Origin: Chitinophaga horti | GTDB lineage: Bacteria > Bacteroidota > Bacteroidia > Chitinophagales > Chitinophagaceae | Direction of reading: 5' to 3' | Assembly: GCF_022867795.2 (NCBI RefSeq) | Contig: NZ_CP107006.1 | Span: 3,410,001-3,474,000 of the forward strand | DNA: 64,000 bases | Part shown: positions 9,703-19,847 of the stretch, piece by piece | Position numbering within the stretch: the first letter of the stretch is position 1 | Layout of the letters: every line of letters starts with the position of its first letter | Position numbers and translations under genes: made by a program | Notes under the pieces: model-generated | Told to the model about the DNA's origin: nothing | What the model saw: the letters and a program-made list of their open reading frames with translations, nothing else | Databases searched by the model: none

Positions 9703-12567
9703 ATGAAAAGATCAGCCTCAAGCAAGGCCTTGCTCAAGTACCATCTGTATTTGAGAGCTTCCATCGGGGTCATTATTTGCCTGTGCCTATCGCTCGCTGC
9801 CAATGCGCAGAAGCCAGACAGTTCCAAGACTATCAGCACCTTTAATGGTAAACAGCTGTTCCAGGAAACGACGGGCGCTTTTTCGCAGATCCAGGGCAAA
9901 ACGGTAGAGAACGTGCCCATCATTAACAATCTTAATCGCATGCAGGGCATGTTGCCAGGCCTCTTCCTGATGCAGAACAACGGGGAGCCGGGCGACGAAT
10001 CAGCCTCGCTGCAAATGCGCGGTAAACGCACGTTCAGAAGCAATACGCCGATCGTATTAGTCGACGGCTTCGAAAGAAGCATGGACCTGCTGGACCCGAA
10101 CGAGATCGAAAGCATTACGTTGCTGAAAGATGCTGCTGCCACCGCGCAGTACGGTCTTCGCGGCGGTAATGGCATCATCCTCGTGACCACCAAACGCGGA
10201 GCAGAGGGTAAGATCAAAATTACCTTTAACGCACGCGCCGGGGTAAAAGCACCAACTACTACGCCTAAACTGCTCAACTCCTTCCAGTACGCTACGCTGT
10301 ACAACGAGGCGCTCGCCAACGACGGCGCAGCTCCAAGGTACTCAGCAGCCGACCTGGAGAAGTACCAGAATGCCACGAAGGGCATCTACGAGAACGAGAT
10401 GGACCGCTACCTCTATCCCAATATCAACTGGTACGACCAGTACGTGAACGAGTCTACCTGGCAACAGCGTTACAGCGTGAACGTACAGGGCGGCAACAAA
10501 AATGCCCGTTACTTCCTGTCTGCAGGTTACACCGGCAACAGTGGACTGTACAAAGTGGATAAAGCGGCTAACACTTACAACACCAACGCAGACTTCAATA
10601 TGATCACCCTGCGTTCGAACATAGACGTAAACGTGAACAAACGCTTCAGCCTTACGCTGGACCTGGCGGGCCGCCAGGAGCAGCGTACCTATCCGGGCGA
10701 GCGTGGCGATGCGGCCCTGCGTGTGTTCCGTACGTTATATAAAACACCGCCTAATGCCTTCCCGGTGCTAACCCCTGATGGTAAACTCGGCGGCAGCAAA
10801 GACTTTCCTGCCAACCCTTACGGTTTGCTTAACAAAGAAGGCTACTCGCTGTACTATGTGCGCAGCATGTTCGCCACTTTACGCGGTAAACACGAGCTGG
10901 ACTTCATCACACCGGGCCTTTCTATCACCGGTACCGTAGCGTTCGACAGCTGGTACGATATGGTGACTAACCGTAGCAAGGACTTTAAAGTGTACGACAT
11001 TCGCCAGCCAAGCGGTACGGTGGAGTACAATCCGGACGGCAGCATCAAGTACATAGAAACAGGTACAGATACGCAGATGTCTTCCGGCGTTGAATATCCA
11101 GGTACCCGTCGTATTCTTAACTACGAAGGCGCACTGAATTACCAGCGCACGTTTGGTCTGCACGCGATCACTGCCGTTGCAGCTATCAACCAGCGTATCA
11201 TATCCTCCGAGAACAATACCGATATTCCCCGTGCTTACCTCGGTTCCAACGGCCGCGTGTCGTACGCTTACAACAAGCGTTACCTGGCCGAGTTTAATTA
11301 CGGCTTCCAGGGCTCCGAGCAGTTTTTGCCAGGTAATAAATTCGGCTTCTTCCCGGTAGGTTCTTTGGGCTGGGTAATCAGCGAAGAAGATTTCCTGAAA
11401 GATAACAAGTGGGTAAACTTCCTGAAACTGCGTGGTTCCTATGGCATTACCGGCAACGATGATGTGGGTGGTTACTTCCTGTGGTTCCAGAAATACGCTA
11501 CTGCAGGCGGTACCAACTTCGGTTACACTTCTACCGGCTACAACGGTTTCCAGGAAACGGCTTTTGCACTCAACAACGTAACCTGGGAGAAGATCCGCAA
11601 AACGAACGTAGGCATCGATGCGACCTTCCTGAACAACAAACTGAACGTAACGTTCGACTACTTCTACGAGAAGAACCAGGACATCATGATCCAGCCCGGG
11701 CTGCCTTACATCATGGGCATCCGCTTCCCTGACTTCCCGATCGGTGTAATCGAGAACAAAGGCTTTGACGCATCGTTGCGTTACACGCAGCAGGTGGGTG
11801 ATGTAGAGCTGTCGTTCCTCGGTAATGTAAGCAGCGCGAAAAACAAAGTGATCAACCGTGGCGAAGAAAAACCGCGTTACGATTACCAGGCACGCACCGG
11901 CAGACCACTCGACGGTATCTACGGTTTAGAGGCCATGGGCCTTTTCCGTGACCAGGCAGAAATTGATGCAAATCCAAGACAAACGTTCGGGCAGGTAAAA
12001 CCTGGCGACATCCGGTATAAAGACCAGAACGGTGACGGAGTGATCGATGCTTATGACGAAGTGTTTCTTGGTCAGGGCGGCTTCCCTACCCTGCAATATG
12101 GTCTGGGACTGGGAGCTAAATTTAAAGGCATCGACCTGAGCGTATTGTTTACCGGTCATGACGGCAGCCAGATGGGCCTTACCGGCGAATCTATCTGGGA
12201 GTTCCACGATAACGGTACGGTACGTGATCATCACCTGGGCCGCTTTAACCCGGAGGATGAATCTACCTGGGACAATGCCAGCTATCCACGCCTCTCCCTC
12301 GCTAACAAAGCGAATAACCAGCGTACATCCACTTACTGGCTGCGCGATGGTAAAATGGTGAGACTTAAAACCGTGGAGTTAGGCTACACCCTGCCGGCAA
12401 GCTTTGCTAAGCGGATAAGGCTGGAGAACCTGCGTGTGTATGCAAGTGGTTACAACCTGGCTACCTGGTCGTCAACCGGCCTGGTAGATACAGAAGCCCG
12501 TTCCGGCCACTATGTACTGTATCCTATTCAGCGCATTATCAATGCCGGTGTGACTGTAACGTTCTAA
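9703..12567 (+). CDS. SusC-type TonB-dependent transporter lacking the N-terminal beta-sandwich domain
   Basis: 954 residues from the ATG at 9703 (a TTG 15 bases earlier is less likely because the ATG gives a normal signal peptide). The signal peptide ends about residue 36 (AANAQ). Unlike the other SusC proteins here there is no carboxypeptidase-like domain: the plug begins almost at once (about 45-165: RMQGMLPGLFLMQNNGEPGD, LVDGFERSMDLLDPNE, ITLLKDAAATAQYGLRGG). The 22-strand-type barrel follows, with the late SusC motif GDIRYKDQNGDGVID and a C-terminal VTVTF. First gene of the LacI-controlled locus B; SusD follows after 12 bases. Confidence 0.94.
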   Translation: MKRSASSKALLKYHLYLRASIGVIICLCLSLAANAQKPDSSKTISTFNGKQLFQETTGAFSQIQGKTVENVPIINNLNRMQGMLPGLFLMQNNGEPGDESASLQMRGKRTFRSNTPIVLVDGFERSMDLLDPNEIESITLLKDAAATAQYGLRGGNGIILVTTKRGAEGKIKITFNARAGVKAPTTTPKLLNSFQYATLYNEALANDGAAPRYSAADLEKYQNATKGIYENEMDRYLYPNINWYDQYVNESTWQQRYSVNVQGGNKNARYFLSAGYTGNSGLYKVDKAANTYNTNADFNMITLRSNIDVNVNKRFSLTLDLAGRQEQRTYPGERGDAALRVFRTLYKTPPNAFPVLTPDGKLGGSKDFPANPYGLLNKEGYSLYYVRSMFATLRGKHELDFITPGLSITGTVAFDSWYDMVTNRSKDFKVYDIRQPSGTVEYNPDGSIKYIETGTDTQMSSGVEYPGTRRILNYEGALNYQRTFGLHAITAVAAINQRIISSENNTDIPRAYLGSNGRVSYAYNKRYLAEFNYGFQGSEQFLPGNKFGFFPVGSLGWVISEEDFLKDNKWVNFLKLRGSYGITGNDDVGGYFLWFQKYATAGGTNFGYTSTGYNGFQETAFALNNVTWEKIRKTNVGIDATFLNNKLNVTFDYFYEKNQDIMIQPGLPYIMGIRFPDFPIGVIENKGFDASLRYTQQVGDVELSFLGNVSSAKNKVINRGEEKPRYDYQARTGRPLDGIYGLEAMGLFRDQAEIDANPRQTFGQVKPGDIRYKDQNGDGVIDAYDEVFLGQGGFPTLQYGLGLGAKFKGIDLSVLFTGHDGSQMGLTGESIWEFHDNGTVRDHHLGRFNPEDESTWDNASYPRLSLANKANNQRTSTYWLRDGKMVRLKTVELGYTLPASFAKRIRLENLRVYASGYNLATWSSTGLVDTEARSGHYVLYPIQRIINAGVTVTF

Positions 12568-12579
12568 AATTTATCAGAA

Positions 12580-14382
12580 ATGAGAAAAACAACAATCAGC
12601 ATATTATCTATCGCCATCGGTTCCATAGCCGCGTCATCCTGTATGCGGAAGCTGGAAGTGGTGCCGGTAGAGTTTAAATCCGCGGAGTTCGTGTTCAGGG
12701 ATTCGGCCCGGGCGGAAATGTTTATCAACAACGCGTATACCGATTTTCCTGCCGACGTATCCGGCTCCTTTAACTGGCTGGATGGTAATGCGATGCTGGC
12801 CTCTGCAAGTGACGAAGCCATGCACGTTTCCACCAACAAAACCGTTCCTTCTGCTGCGCAACGTATGAGTGCCGGTAACTGGAACCCCTCTAACATGCGT
12901 TATTGGCGTGCAGACGATGGTGCGGGCAATATCGGCTCATGGATGAAGTATGGCGGCTACCACGGTAACCGTAAGCCCAATACCGTACTTAAAAACATAG
13001 ACCTGCTGCCTAACACTACTACACAACGCTTCCGCAACCGTATTAAAGGCGAGGCACTTTTTCTGCGGGCCCTTTACCACTGGTTCCTGTTCCAGCGCTG
13101 GGGAGGTATCCCGATCGTGGACAGATCTTTTGAAGCATCGGAAGATGTGCAGTTGCCACGTAACTCCGTTAAGTCTGTAGTAGACTTTATCGTACGCAGC
13201 TGCGACGAGGCCTACGCTTTATTACCGGCAGAACCTTACTACGAGCCAAGTGAAGTGGGTCGTGCCGACCGTGGTTCCTGCCTGGCCCTCAAAGCCAAGG
13301 TATTGTTATACGCCGCCAGCCCGCTTTATAACCGCGCCGGTGAAGATACCCTTACCTCCTATGGCAATATGGACGCCACACGTTGGGAACTGGCCGCTAA
13401 AGCCGCACAGGACCTGGTTGACCTTAACTGGTACAGTTTATACCGTCCTGGCACAAACCCACAAACCAACTACTCTGGCTTATTTAATGCATGGGGAGCA
13501 GGTACAACGAACCGCGAGCTTATTTTCGCCCGCTTACGTACGCCTAACCGCGATACCGAGAATGATAACTTCCCGGCTGGTTTCACGAATGCAAGAGGTG
13601 GTACTTGTCCTTCACAGGACCTGGTAGACGCCTACGAAATGGCAGACGGTACCTTGTTCAGCTGGAACAACACCGCGCAGGCGGCAGCGCCCTATACTAA
13701 CAGGGACCCACGCTTCTACGCCAGCATCATCTACAATGGCGCACGTTATACCCGCTTTGCTGGTCAGAATAACTACACGTTTCAGATCTATACCGGCGGC
13801 GTAAACGCTAACGGTAACGCTAAAACGGAAACAGGTTACTACCTGAACAAGTTCATGGACTATTCTAACGCGAACCCTGCTCAGAACACCGGTACGGTTT
13901 ATCATAACTGGATGTATTTCCGTTATGCTGAAGTACTGCTCAACCTGGCGGAAGCCGGTAACGAAGTGGGCGGTCCGTCGTACATCGCTCCGGGCGCATC
14001 GGCAGGTTTAACACCTGTACAGGCGCTGGATCTCGTAAGAGCACGTGCTGGCATGCCGGATGTACTCACCACCTTCAGCAGGCGTGGTACACCGTTGAAC
14101 AAGGAAACACTGCGCGACCTGATCCGCAACGAGCGCCGTATAGAGCTGTCATTCGAAGATCATCGCTACTTCGATGTACGCCGGTGGATGATCATCGAAA
14201 CATTACCGAAGTTCATTCGTGGTGTAGTGATTACGAGAAACGCAAATGGTACGTTCACTTACAATCCAAATGTGCAGGTAGAGAACAAAGTGTTTGAAAC
14301 GAAACATTACTTCTTCCCTATCCCACAAATTGAAATGAACCGTAACGGTAACATGGTCCAGAACCCGGATTGGGAACTATAA
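12580..14382 (+). CDS. RagB/SusD family lipoprotein, first pair of locus B
   Basis: 600 residues with a lipoprotein signal (AASSC, Cys21). The SusD core includes RFRNRIKGEALFLRALYHWF (helical TPR region, about 140-165) and LALKAKVLLYAASPLYN (about 230-246). The C-terminal signature is RNERRIELSFEDHRYFDVRRW, and the end VQNPDWEL is typical of the family. It starts 12 bases after its SusC partner and is followed at once by a second SusC (ATG 11 bases after this stop), so the two pairs are probably one transcript. Confidence 0.95.
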   Translation: MRKTTISILSIAIGSIAASSCMRKLEVVPVEFKSAEFVFRDSARAEMFINNAYTDFPADVSGSFNWLDGNAMLASASDEAMHVSTNKTVPSAAQRMSAGNWNPSNMRYWRADDGAGNIGSWMKYGGYHGNRKPNTVLKNIDLLPNTTTQRFRNRIKGEALFLRALYHWFLFQRWGGIPIVDRSFEASEDVQLPRNSVKSVVDFIVRSCDEAYALLPAEPYYEPSEVGRADRGSCLALKAKVLLYAASPLYNRAGEDTLTSYGNMDATRWELAAKAAQDLVDLNWYSLYRPGTNPQTNYSGLFNAWGAGTTNRELIFARLRTPNRDTENDNFPAGFTNARGGTCPSQDLVDAYEMADGTLFSWNNTAQAAAPYTNRDPRFYASIIYNGARYTRFAGQNNYTFQIYTGGVNANGNAKTETGYYLNKFMDYSNANPAQNTGTVYHNWMYFRYAEVLLNLAEAGNEVGGPSYIAPGASAGLTPVQALDLVRARAGMPDVLTTFSRRGTPLNKETLRDLIRNERRIELSFEDHRYFDVRRWMIIETLPKFIRGVVITRNANGTFTYNPNVQVENKVFETKHYFFPIPQIEMNRNGNMVQNPDWEL

Positions 14383-14393
14383 AAACTAAGCAG

Positions 14394-17300
14394 ATGAAAC
14401 ATATTTTATCCATCTTCATATTGCTCTGCCTTTCCATCTCCCAGGCGATGGCACAGGGCAAAACCATCACCGGTAAAGTGGTGGACGCCAACGGCGAACT
14501 TCTGATAGGCGCCGGCATCACGGAGAAAGGTACTACCAATCGCACGGTAACCGATCCCAAAGGTGAATTTAAACTCACCTTATCCGGCACCACCGGCATT
14601 CTGCAGGTATCCTACATTGGTTACACTGCACAGGAAGTAGCCATCAAAAATCAGTCGTCCCTGCACATCACACTGCAGTCGGATGCAACCAAACTGGGCG
14701 ACTACGTAGTTGTAGGTTATGGTCAGCAGAAAAAAGCAAGTGTGGTAGGTGCGATCTCCCAGGTTAAATCCGAAGAGCTGCAACGTGCCTCCACGCCTAA
14801 CTTGTCCAACGCCATCGCAGGCCGCGTATCGGGTGTGGTGAGCATTATGGGTTCCGGTAAACCCGGCGATGACAATGCGCAGATCCTCATCCGTGGTATG
14901 GCTACAACCAACACTACCTCTCCCCTCGTATTGGTGGATGGTGTGGAACGTGAATGGCAGCAGATCGACCCGGTAGATATTGAAACTTTCTCCGTATTGA
15001 AAGATGCTTCTGCGACCGCTGTATACGGCGTACGTGGTGCAAACGGTGTTATCCTCATTACCACCAAACGTGGTACGCCCGGCCGCCCGGTGTTGACTTT
15101 ATCAACACAAGCAGCTGTGCAACAACCGATCCGCACCCCGGATTACCTCGGCTCCTACGACTTTGCGATGCTTACCAATGAAGCGCTCAAAAATGAAGGC
15201 AAACCGCTGGAATACACCGCGAGCGACCTGGAACACTACCGCCTGAAAAACTCTCCGTATACGCACCCGGACAATGATTATTACGAAGACTTCATGCGTA
15301 AGGCATCATGGCAACAGCTGTCGAACCTGAGCGTAAGAGGTGGTAACGAAGTACTGCAATACTTCATATCCGCCAACCACCTGCACCAGGAAGGTCTTTA
15401 TAAAGATTTTGGCAACGTAAGATATCCGACCAACACCACCTACGATCGTATGAGCTTCCGCTCTAACCTCGACTTCAACGTAAACAAGTCGCTGAAGATC
15501 GGTGTGGACCTTACCGGTAGGTTCGAAGAAAGGCAACAGCCTAACTTTGACCAGGACCTGTTCGATAAACTGAGAAGGTTACCGCCTAACTTCCAGTCCT
15601 ACATTAACCCGGACGGTTCTATCGGCGGCCGCTCCGACGACAGCCGCCTGTCGCCGTACGCCCTGTTGTCGCAAATGGGTAACCGTAACCGAAACAAGAA
15701 CGTACTGGAAGGCGCGTTCACCATCAAACAAGACCTGAATAAGATCACCAAAGGCTTGTCTTTCCGCTCCCTGGTAGGTTTTGTAAGCACTTACAACTCC
15801 CGCCGGGACATCGTGGAAAGACCACTTTTGTATGAATACAACCGCTTCGGCCAGTACTTCCTGAACAGGAACCCGTCAGAACTGGTGATCGAAACCGGCA
15901 GAGGCGGCGGATTCCGTCGCCAGCACGTGGAGCTGGGCCTGAACTACAACCGGAACTTCGGCGACCATGCAGTGACCGGTATGGTGTTATACCAGCAGAT
16001 CCAGAACTTCGATGAAGCCAGGATACCCACCGGTTACCTGGGTTGGGTAGGACGTGCTACGTACGGCTACAAAAGCAAATATCTCTTCGAAGTGAATGCC
16101 GGCTACAACGGCTCTATGCAGTTCGAAGCGGGCCGCCGCTACGGTTTCTTCCCGGCAGTATCACTCGGATGGGTACCATCTGAAGAAGACTTCTGGCAGA
16201 AAAACAGCTTCGTGAATTACCTGAAGATCAGGGGTTCCTATGGCGAGATCGGTAACGACCGTATCGGTAACTTCAACTACCTGTACGAGCAGCGTTACAT
16301 CTATGCTAAAAACGAAGATGGATGGCGTTACTACTGGGGCGAGCAGCCGACCTCTGAAAGAGGTATCATCGAAGGTCAGCCAGGCAACGCTTTCGTAACC
16401 TGGGAAAGGGCTAAGAAGAGCAACATAGGCTTCGACGCACGCCTCTGGAACAACCGTATCACCATTACCGCAGACGCCTTCCAGGAAAACCGCCGCGACA
16501 TCCTCGCCATCCCTTACTCCCTGCCACTGGTGTTCGGTATGAACAACCCGCAGAACTCAGTAAGGGACGACGGACAAGGCTTACCGCCTGAAAACATCGG
16601 CCGCGTGATCAACAAAGGCTTCGATATGGAACTGGGCTTCAGCGATAAAAAGGGGCCGGTTGGTTATTTCATCCGTGGCAACTTCACATTTGCGCGCAAC
16701 CGTATCCTCCGTATAGATGAAGAAGGCAAACGTTACGACTGGCAGCGCCGTGAGGGCAAACAGATCGGTCAGCACTTCGGTCTGAACGCCGAAGGCCTGT
16801 ACTCAAGAAACGACTTCGAGCAGGAAGCAAATGGCGACCTGAAAATGGAAGGTGGCTTCCCTGTTCTCAACAAAACCTTACCTATCCCCTCTTACGGCGT
16901 GGTATACCCTGGCGATATCAAGTATAAGGACCTCAACGGCGATGGACTGGTAGACAGCTATGACGAAGGTGCGATCGGCAGAGGCACTGTTCCTGAATAT
17001 ATTTTCGGTATTACCGTAGGTGGCAGCTACAAAGGCTTCGACCTGAACGTGCTCGTACAAGGTGCCGGTAATGCAGACATGTACTTCAGAGAAGATGCGG
17101 TATGGGAATTCAGCCAGCTGGGTAAAGTAATGCGCCATCACCTGGGCCGTTACAATCCGATTGATCCTACCTCCTGGGAGAACGCTACTTATCCGCGCCT
17201 GCACCCGACTGAGAATACCAATAACCACCGCAAATCGAGCTACTGGCTGTACTCCCGCAACTATGTTCGTTTGAAGAACGTAGAGCTGGCGTATAACTTC

Positions 17301-17474
17301 CCTAAATCACTGCTTTCCCACATCAAGATGCAGAGTGCGCGCATTTTCGTAAATGCGAACAACCTCATCACCTGGGATAAAATGATGAACTGGGACCCAG
17401 AGTCATCCAGCGAAATCGGCGACGCCTATCCACAATTACGTACCTGGAACCTGGGCATCAGCGTCACCCTGTAA
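14394..17474 (+). CDS. SusC-type TonB-dependent transporter, second pair of locus B
   Basis: 1026 residues from ATG 14394; the upstream in-frame TTG at 14370 would overlap SusD and add a charged tail before the signal peptide, so it is rejected. Signal peptide ends near residue 22 (AMAQG). Domains: carboxypeptidase-like sandwich (about 23-100, ITGKVVDANGELLIGAGI), plug (about 115-230, LVLVDGVEREW, FSVLKDASATAVYGVRGANG), barrel with GDIKYKDLNGDGLVD late in the chain and a C-terminal LGISVTL. No STN domain. It resembles the 9703 protein in the barrel, which fits a tandem duplication that later diverged. Confidence 0.95.
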   Translation: MKHILSIFILLCLSISQAMAQGKTITGKVVDANGELLIGAGITEKGTTNRTVTDPKGEFKLTLSGTTGILQVSYIGYTAQEVAIKNQSSLHITLQSDATKLGDYVVVGYGQQKKASVVGAISQVKSEELQRASTPNLSNAIAGRVSGVVSIMGSGKPGDDNAQILIRGMATTNTTSPLVLVDGVEREWQQIDPVDIETFSVLKDASATAVYGVRGANGVILITTKRGTPGRPVLTLSTQAAVQQPIRTPDYLGSYDFAMLTNEALKNEGKPLEYTASDLEHYRLKNSPYTHPDNDYYEDFMRKASWQQLSNLSVRGGNEVLQYFISANHLHQEGLYKDFGNVRYPTNTTYDRMSFRSNLDFNVNKSLKIGVDLTGRFEERQQPNFDQDLFDKLRRLPPNFQSYINPDGSIGGRSDDSRLSPYALLSQMGNRNRNKNVLEGAFTIKQDLNKITKGLSFRSLVGFVSTYNSRRDIVERPLLYEYNRFGQYFLNRNPSELVIETGRGGGFRRQHVELGLNYNRNFGDHAVTGMVLYQQIQNFDEARIPTGYLGWVGRATYGYKSKYLFEVNAGYNGSMQFEAGRRYGFFPAVSLGWVPSEEDFWQKNSFVNYLKIRGSYGEIGNDRIGNFNYLYEQRYIYAKNEDGWRYYWGEQPTSERGIIEGQPGNAFVTWERAKKSNIGFDARLWNNRITITADAFQENRRDILAIPYSLPLVFGMNNPQNSVRDDGQGLPPENIGRVINKGFDMELGFSDKKGPVGYFIRGNFTFARNRILRIDEEGKRYDWQRREGKQIGQHFGLNAEGLYSRNDFEQEANGDLKMEGGFPVLNKTLPIPSYGVVYPGDIKYKDLNGDGLVDSYDEGAIGRGTVPEYIFGITVGGSYKGFDLNVLVQGAGNADMYFREDAVWEFSQLGKVMRHHLGRYNPIDPTSWENATYPRLHPTENTNNHRKSSYWLYSRNYVRLKNVELAYNFPKSLLSHIKMQSARIFVNANNLITWDKMMNWDPESSSEIGDAYPQLRTWNLGISVTL

Positions 17475-17501
17475 TCAACGGACCACGAAAAAAACTAACA
17501 G

Positions 17502-19346
17502 ATGAAGAAACTAACATACCTCCTCCTGGCACTCACACTCGCCGCCTGTACCAAAGACGGCGCGGGGCTGCTGGATAAAGCTGAATCCGGCGACCTGAAC
17601 GAGGAAAGAGTGTTTTCAAGCGCGAAATACACTAAAGAATTTCTGACGGATATATACCGCCGTATTCCCTACAGCTGGGATAACAACGTATACCTGGACG
17701 CAGCCACCGACGACGGTGAATCGCGCCCCTGGTGGGGATGGACCAACAACGTGCACGTTGGCGCCTATAACCCGACCAGCTTGCCGGATAAATTCAAACG
17801 CTGGGCGAACTATTATGCCGCCATCCGCGCCTGTAACCTGTTCCTGAGCAAGATCGACAATGCACCTGTAGATCCTGAGCAATACATGAACACGCCCGAA
17901 GTACGTGAGCGTATGAAGTACGAAGCCGTGTGCCTGCGTGCCTTCTTTTACGCTGAACTCGTGCGCTGGTATGGTGGTGTACCCATCATCACCAAAGTGC
18001 TGGACCGAGAATCGCCGGAGCTGTTTACGGCCCGCGCTAATCTTGCCGAAATACAAAAGTTCATTGCTGATGAATGTGATACTGCGGCCGCACATCTGCC
18101 TGCCAAACAAGTTGGTTCCGACTACATGCGCGTAACCAGCGGTCTGGCAAAAGCGGTAAAAGCAAGATTGATGCTGCACCTCGCAAGCCCGTTGTTTAAC
18201 AGCAGCACTGCAGGCGAGGCCAGCCCATGGTCTTGGGGCAGCTATGACGTAAACCATTGGAAACAGGCGGCAGATGCAGCCAAAGCCGTAATGGACCATA
18301 AAGACGAAGGCGGTGCACAAGTGTACAGCCTCGTTGTAAGAACAGAGCCCACCAACTACTTCGGCACCCGCGTAACCTACCCGGGTTCATTCAAAGCGAT
18401 GGGTTGGTTCAATGTGTTCATCACCCGTGTTAATACAGAGTACATCCTGGGTTATGCAAGAAAGGGATTGACAAACGAGCTGGATAAATGGCAGCTGCCG
18501 GGTGCCATGCAACGTTCAGGCGACGCTTCCTTTACCCTGCCTACTTACAACTACGCCGCTGCCTTTGAAACCAAAGATGGTTACCCTGTTTATCAGACCG
18601 ACGAGAACGGCGTACCACTGATTGACGGTAACGGACAATTCGTGGTAAATCCAGCTTCCGGCTTCAATCCGCAGAAACCTTACGACAACAGGGACTCCCG
18701 CTTTTACCATTCCCTTTGGTACAACGGCTCTATGTTCAGCGGTGTAACCTTCAACACCTGGCGGGCAGAAGACGGCTCGTTCGGACAGGAATACCTGAAC
18801 GGCTATGCCCACACCGGCCTGTTCCTGCGTAAGTTCATGGACCCGAAAAACGTGTCGATCAATAACAGCGGGGTGCAGGGTACAACGAACCACTCCTTCC
18901 CTGTATATCGTTTTGTAGAAATGCTGTTGAACTATGCAGAGGCGATGAACGAGTACCTGCCTACCGGTACCGATCGTACAGAAGTGATACAGGCATTGAA
19001 CCAGGTACGCACCCGCGCCGATATGCCCGACGTTGCTACGACCTTTACCCGCAATGGCTGGAATATTACCAGCCAGGCAGACCTGCGCAAATTCATCCGT
19101 AATGAACGCAGAGTGGAACTGGCCTTCGAAGAACACCGCTTCTTCGACATCCGTCGCTGGAACATTGGTGAGCAAACACAGAAAACCGTGTACGAGCATG
19201 ATGTGCTGAAAAGACCTGACGGCTCGTTCGTGTACACCATTAAAGTTTGGGAGAGACGCGTATTCCAGCCCAAACACAACCTGCTGCCCATTCCGCAGTC
19301 TGAAGTAAACAACAATCCAAACATGCAGCAAAACCCGGGCTGGTAA
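17502..19346 (+). CDS. RagB/SusD family lipoprotein, second pair of locus B
   Basis: 614 residues. Very short lipoprotein signal (LAACTKDG, Cys16). SusD features: YEAVCLRAFFYAELVRWYGG (about 145-165), AKAVKARLMLHLASPLFN (about 210-228), and RNERRVELAFEEHRFFDIRRW near the C-terminus, ending MQQNPGW. It shares much of its C-terminal half with the 12580 SusD, in line with a duplicated pair. The family motif WYGGVPI is intact. It forms the surface lid of the 14394 transporter. Confidence 0.95.
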   Translation: MKKLTYLLLALTLAACTKDGAGLLDKAESGDLNEERVFSSAKYTKEFLTDIYRRIPYSWDNNVYLDAATDDGESRPWWGWTNNVHVGAYNPTSLPDKFKRWANYYAAIRACNLFLSKIDNAPVDPEQYMNTPEVRERMKYEAVCLRAFFYAELVRWYGGVPIITKVLDRESPELFTARANLAEIQKFIADECDTAAAHLPAKQVGSDYMRVTSGLAKAVKARLMLHLASPLFNSSTAGEASPWSWGSYDVNHWKQAADAAKAVMDHKDEGGAQVYSLVVRTEPTNYFGTRVTYPGSFKAMGWFNVFITRVNTEYILGYARKGLTNELDKWQLPGAMQRSGDASFTLPTYNYAAAFETKDGYPVYQTDENGVPLIDGNGQFVVNPASGFNPQKPYDNRDSRFYHSLWYNGSMFSGVTFNTWRAEDGSFGQEYLNGYAHTGLFLRKFMDPKNVSINNSGVQGTTNHSFPVYRFVEMLLNYAEAMNEYLPTGTDRTEVIQALNQVRTRADMPDVATTFTRNGWNITSQADLRKFIRNERRVELAFEEHRFFDIRRWNIGEQTQKTVYEHDVLKRPDGSFVYTIKVWERRVFQPKHNLLPIPQSEVNNNPNMQQNPGW

Positions 19347-19357
19347 AACTGATTGAC

Positions 19358-19765
19358 ATGAGAAACATTCTTTTAATAGTGACGATGATGCTGGTAGCGT
19401 TCACCAGCTGCAAGAAAGAGAACATCTACGATAAGTTTCCGCCGGAAGTACTCTTTTACGCGAACGCGAATGTAGAGAACGCCGATTTCGTAACCACCAC
19501 CCTGGCTGCCGGCGTTACCGACTGGACCGTAAAAGCCCGCGTAAGCGCGCCGAGCCAGCTGAAGGAGATCAAACTTTACAAAAAAGTTGGAACCGGTAAT
19601 GAAGAACTGCTGGAAACCTTCACCGATTTCGATCTTATGCCGAACGTGTACAATGTGAACTATGTGGTGACAGGCATTACTGCCGAAACCACCATCCGCA
19701 TCAACGCGATCGATAAGGACGGGAAGCCCACGAGCCGAACGTTTTTAATAAAAGTAACACCGTAA
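19358..19765 (+). CDS. Small lipoprotein of unknown function, end of locus B
   Basis: 135 residues. Lipoprotein signal with FTSC (Cys18) followed by KKEN, which fits the Lys-acid pattern linked to surface export of Bacteroidota lipoproteins. The rest (about 35-135) is beta-rich and looks like one immunoglobulin/fibronectin-like fold (TDWTVKARVSAPSQLKEIKLYKKVG, ending TFLIKVTP), but I recognise no named family. It begins 11 bases after SusD and precedes a strong terminator, so it belongs to the SusCD operon. A role as an accessory binding lipoprotein is inferred from position only. Confidence 0.8.
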   Translation: MRNILLIVTMMLVAFTSCKKENIYDKFPPEVLFYANANVENADFVTTTLAAGVTDWTVKARVSAPSQLKEIKLYKKVGTGNEELLETFTDFDLMPNVYNVNYVVTGITAETTIRINAIDKDGKPTSRTFLIKVTP

Positions 19766-19774
19766 CCATGCGGC

Positions 19775-19804
19775 GGCCGGCTTCGAAGGGAGCCGGCCTT
19801 TTTT
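19775..19804 (+). terminator. Rho-independent terminator of locus B
   Basis: Eight-base-pair GC stem (19775-19782 with 19791-19798), 8-base loop, then six T residues. It separates locus B from the serine hydrolase. Confidence 0.9.
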
Positions 19805-19834
19805 ATCCGTTCAATTGCGTATCTTATACGGATA
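19804..19834. promoter_or_regulatory. Inverted repeat upstream of serine hydrolase
   Basis: TATCCGT (19804-19810) and ACGGATA (19828-19834) form a perfect 7-base inverted repeat with 17 bases between, ending 13 bases before the ATG at 19848. It could be an operator or a leader hairpin; there is no direct evidence for either. Confidence 0.3.
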
Positions 19835-19847
19835 AACACCCAAAAAC

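Noticed and set aside
17616-19331. Long antisense frames (234 and 271 residues) opposite the 17502 SusD
   Set aside because: Frames lie wholly inside a well-supported SusD gene on the other strand; products have low-complexity, non-protein-like composition and no motif.
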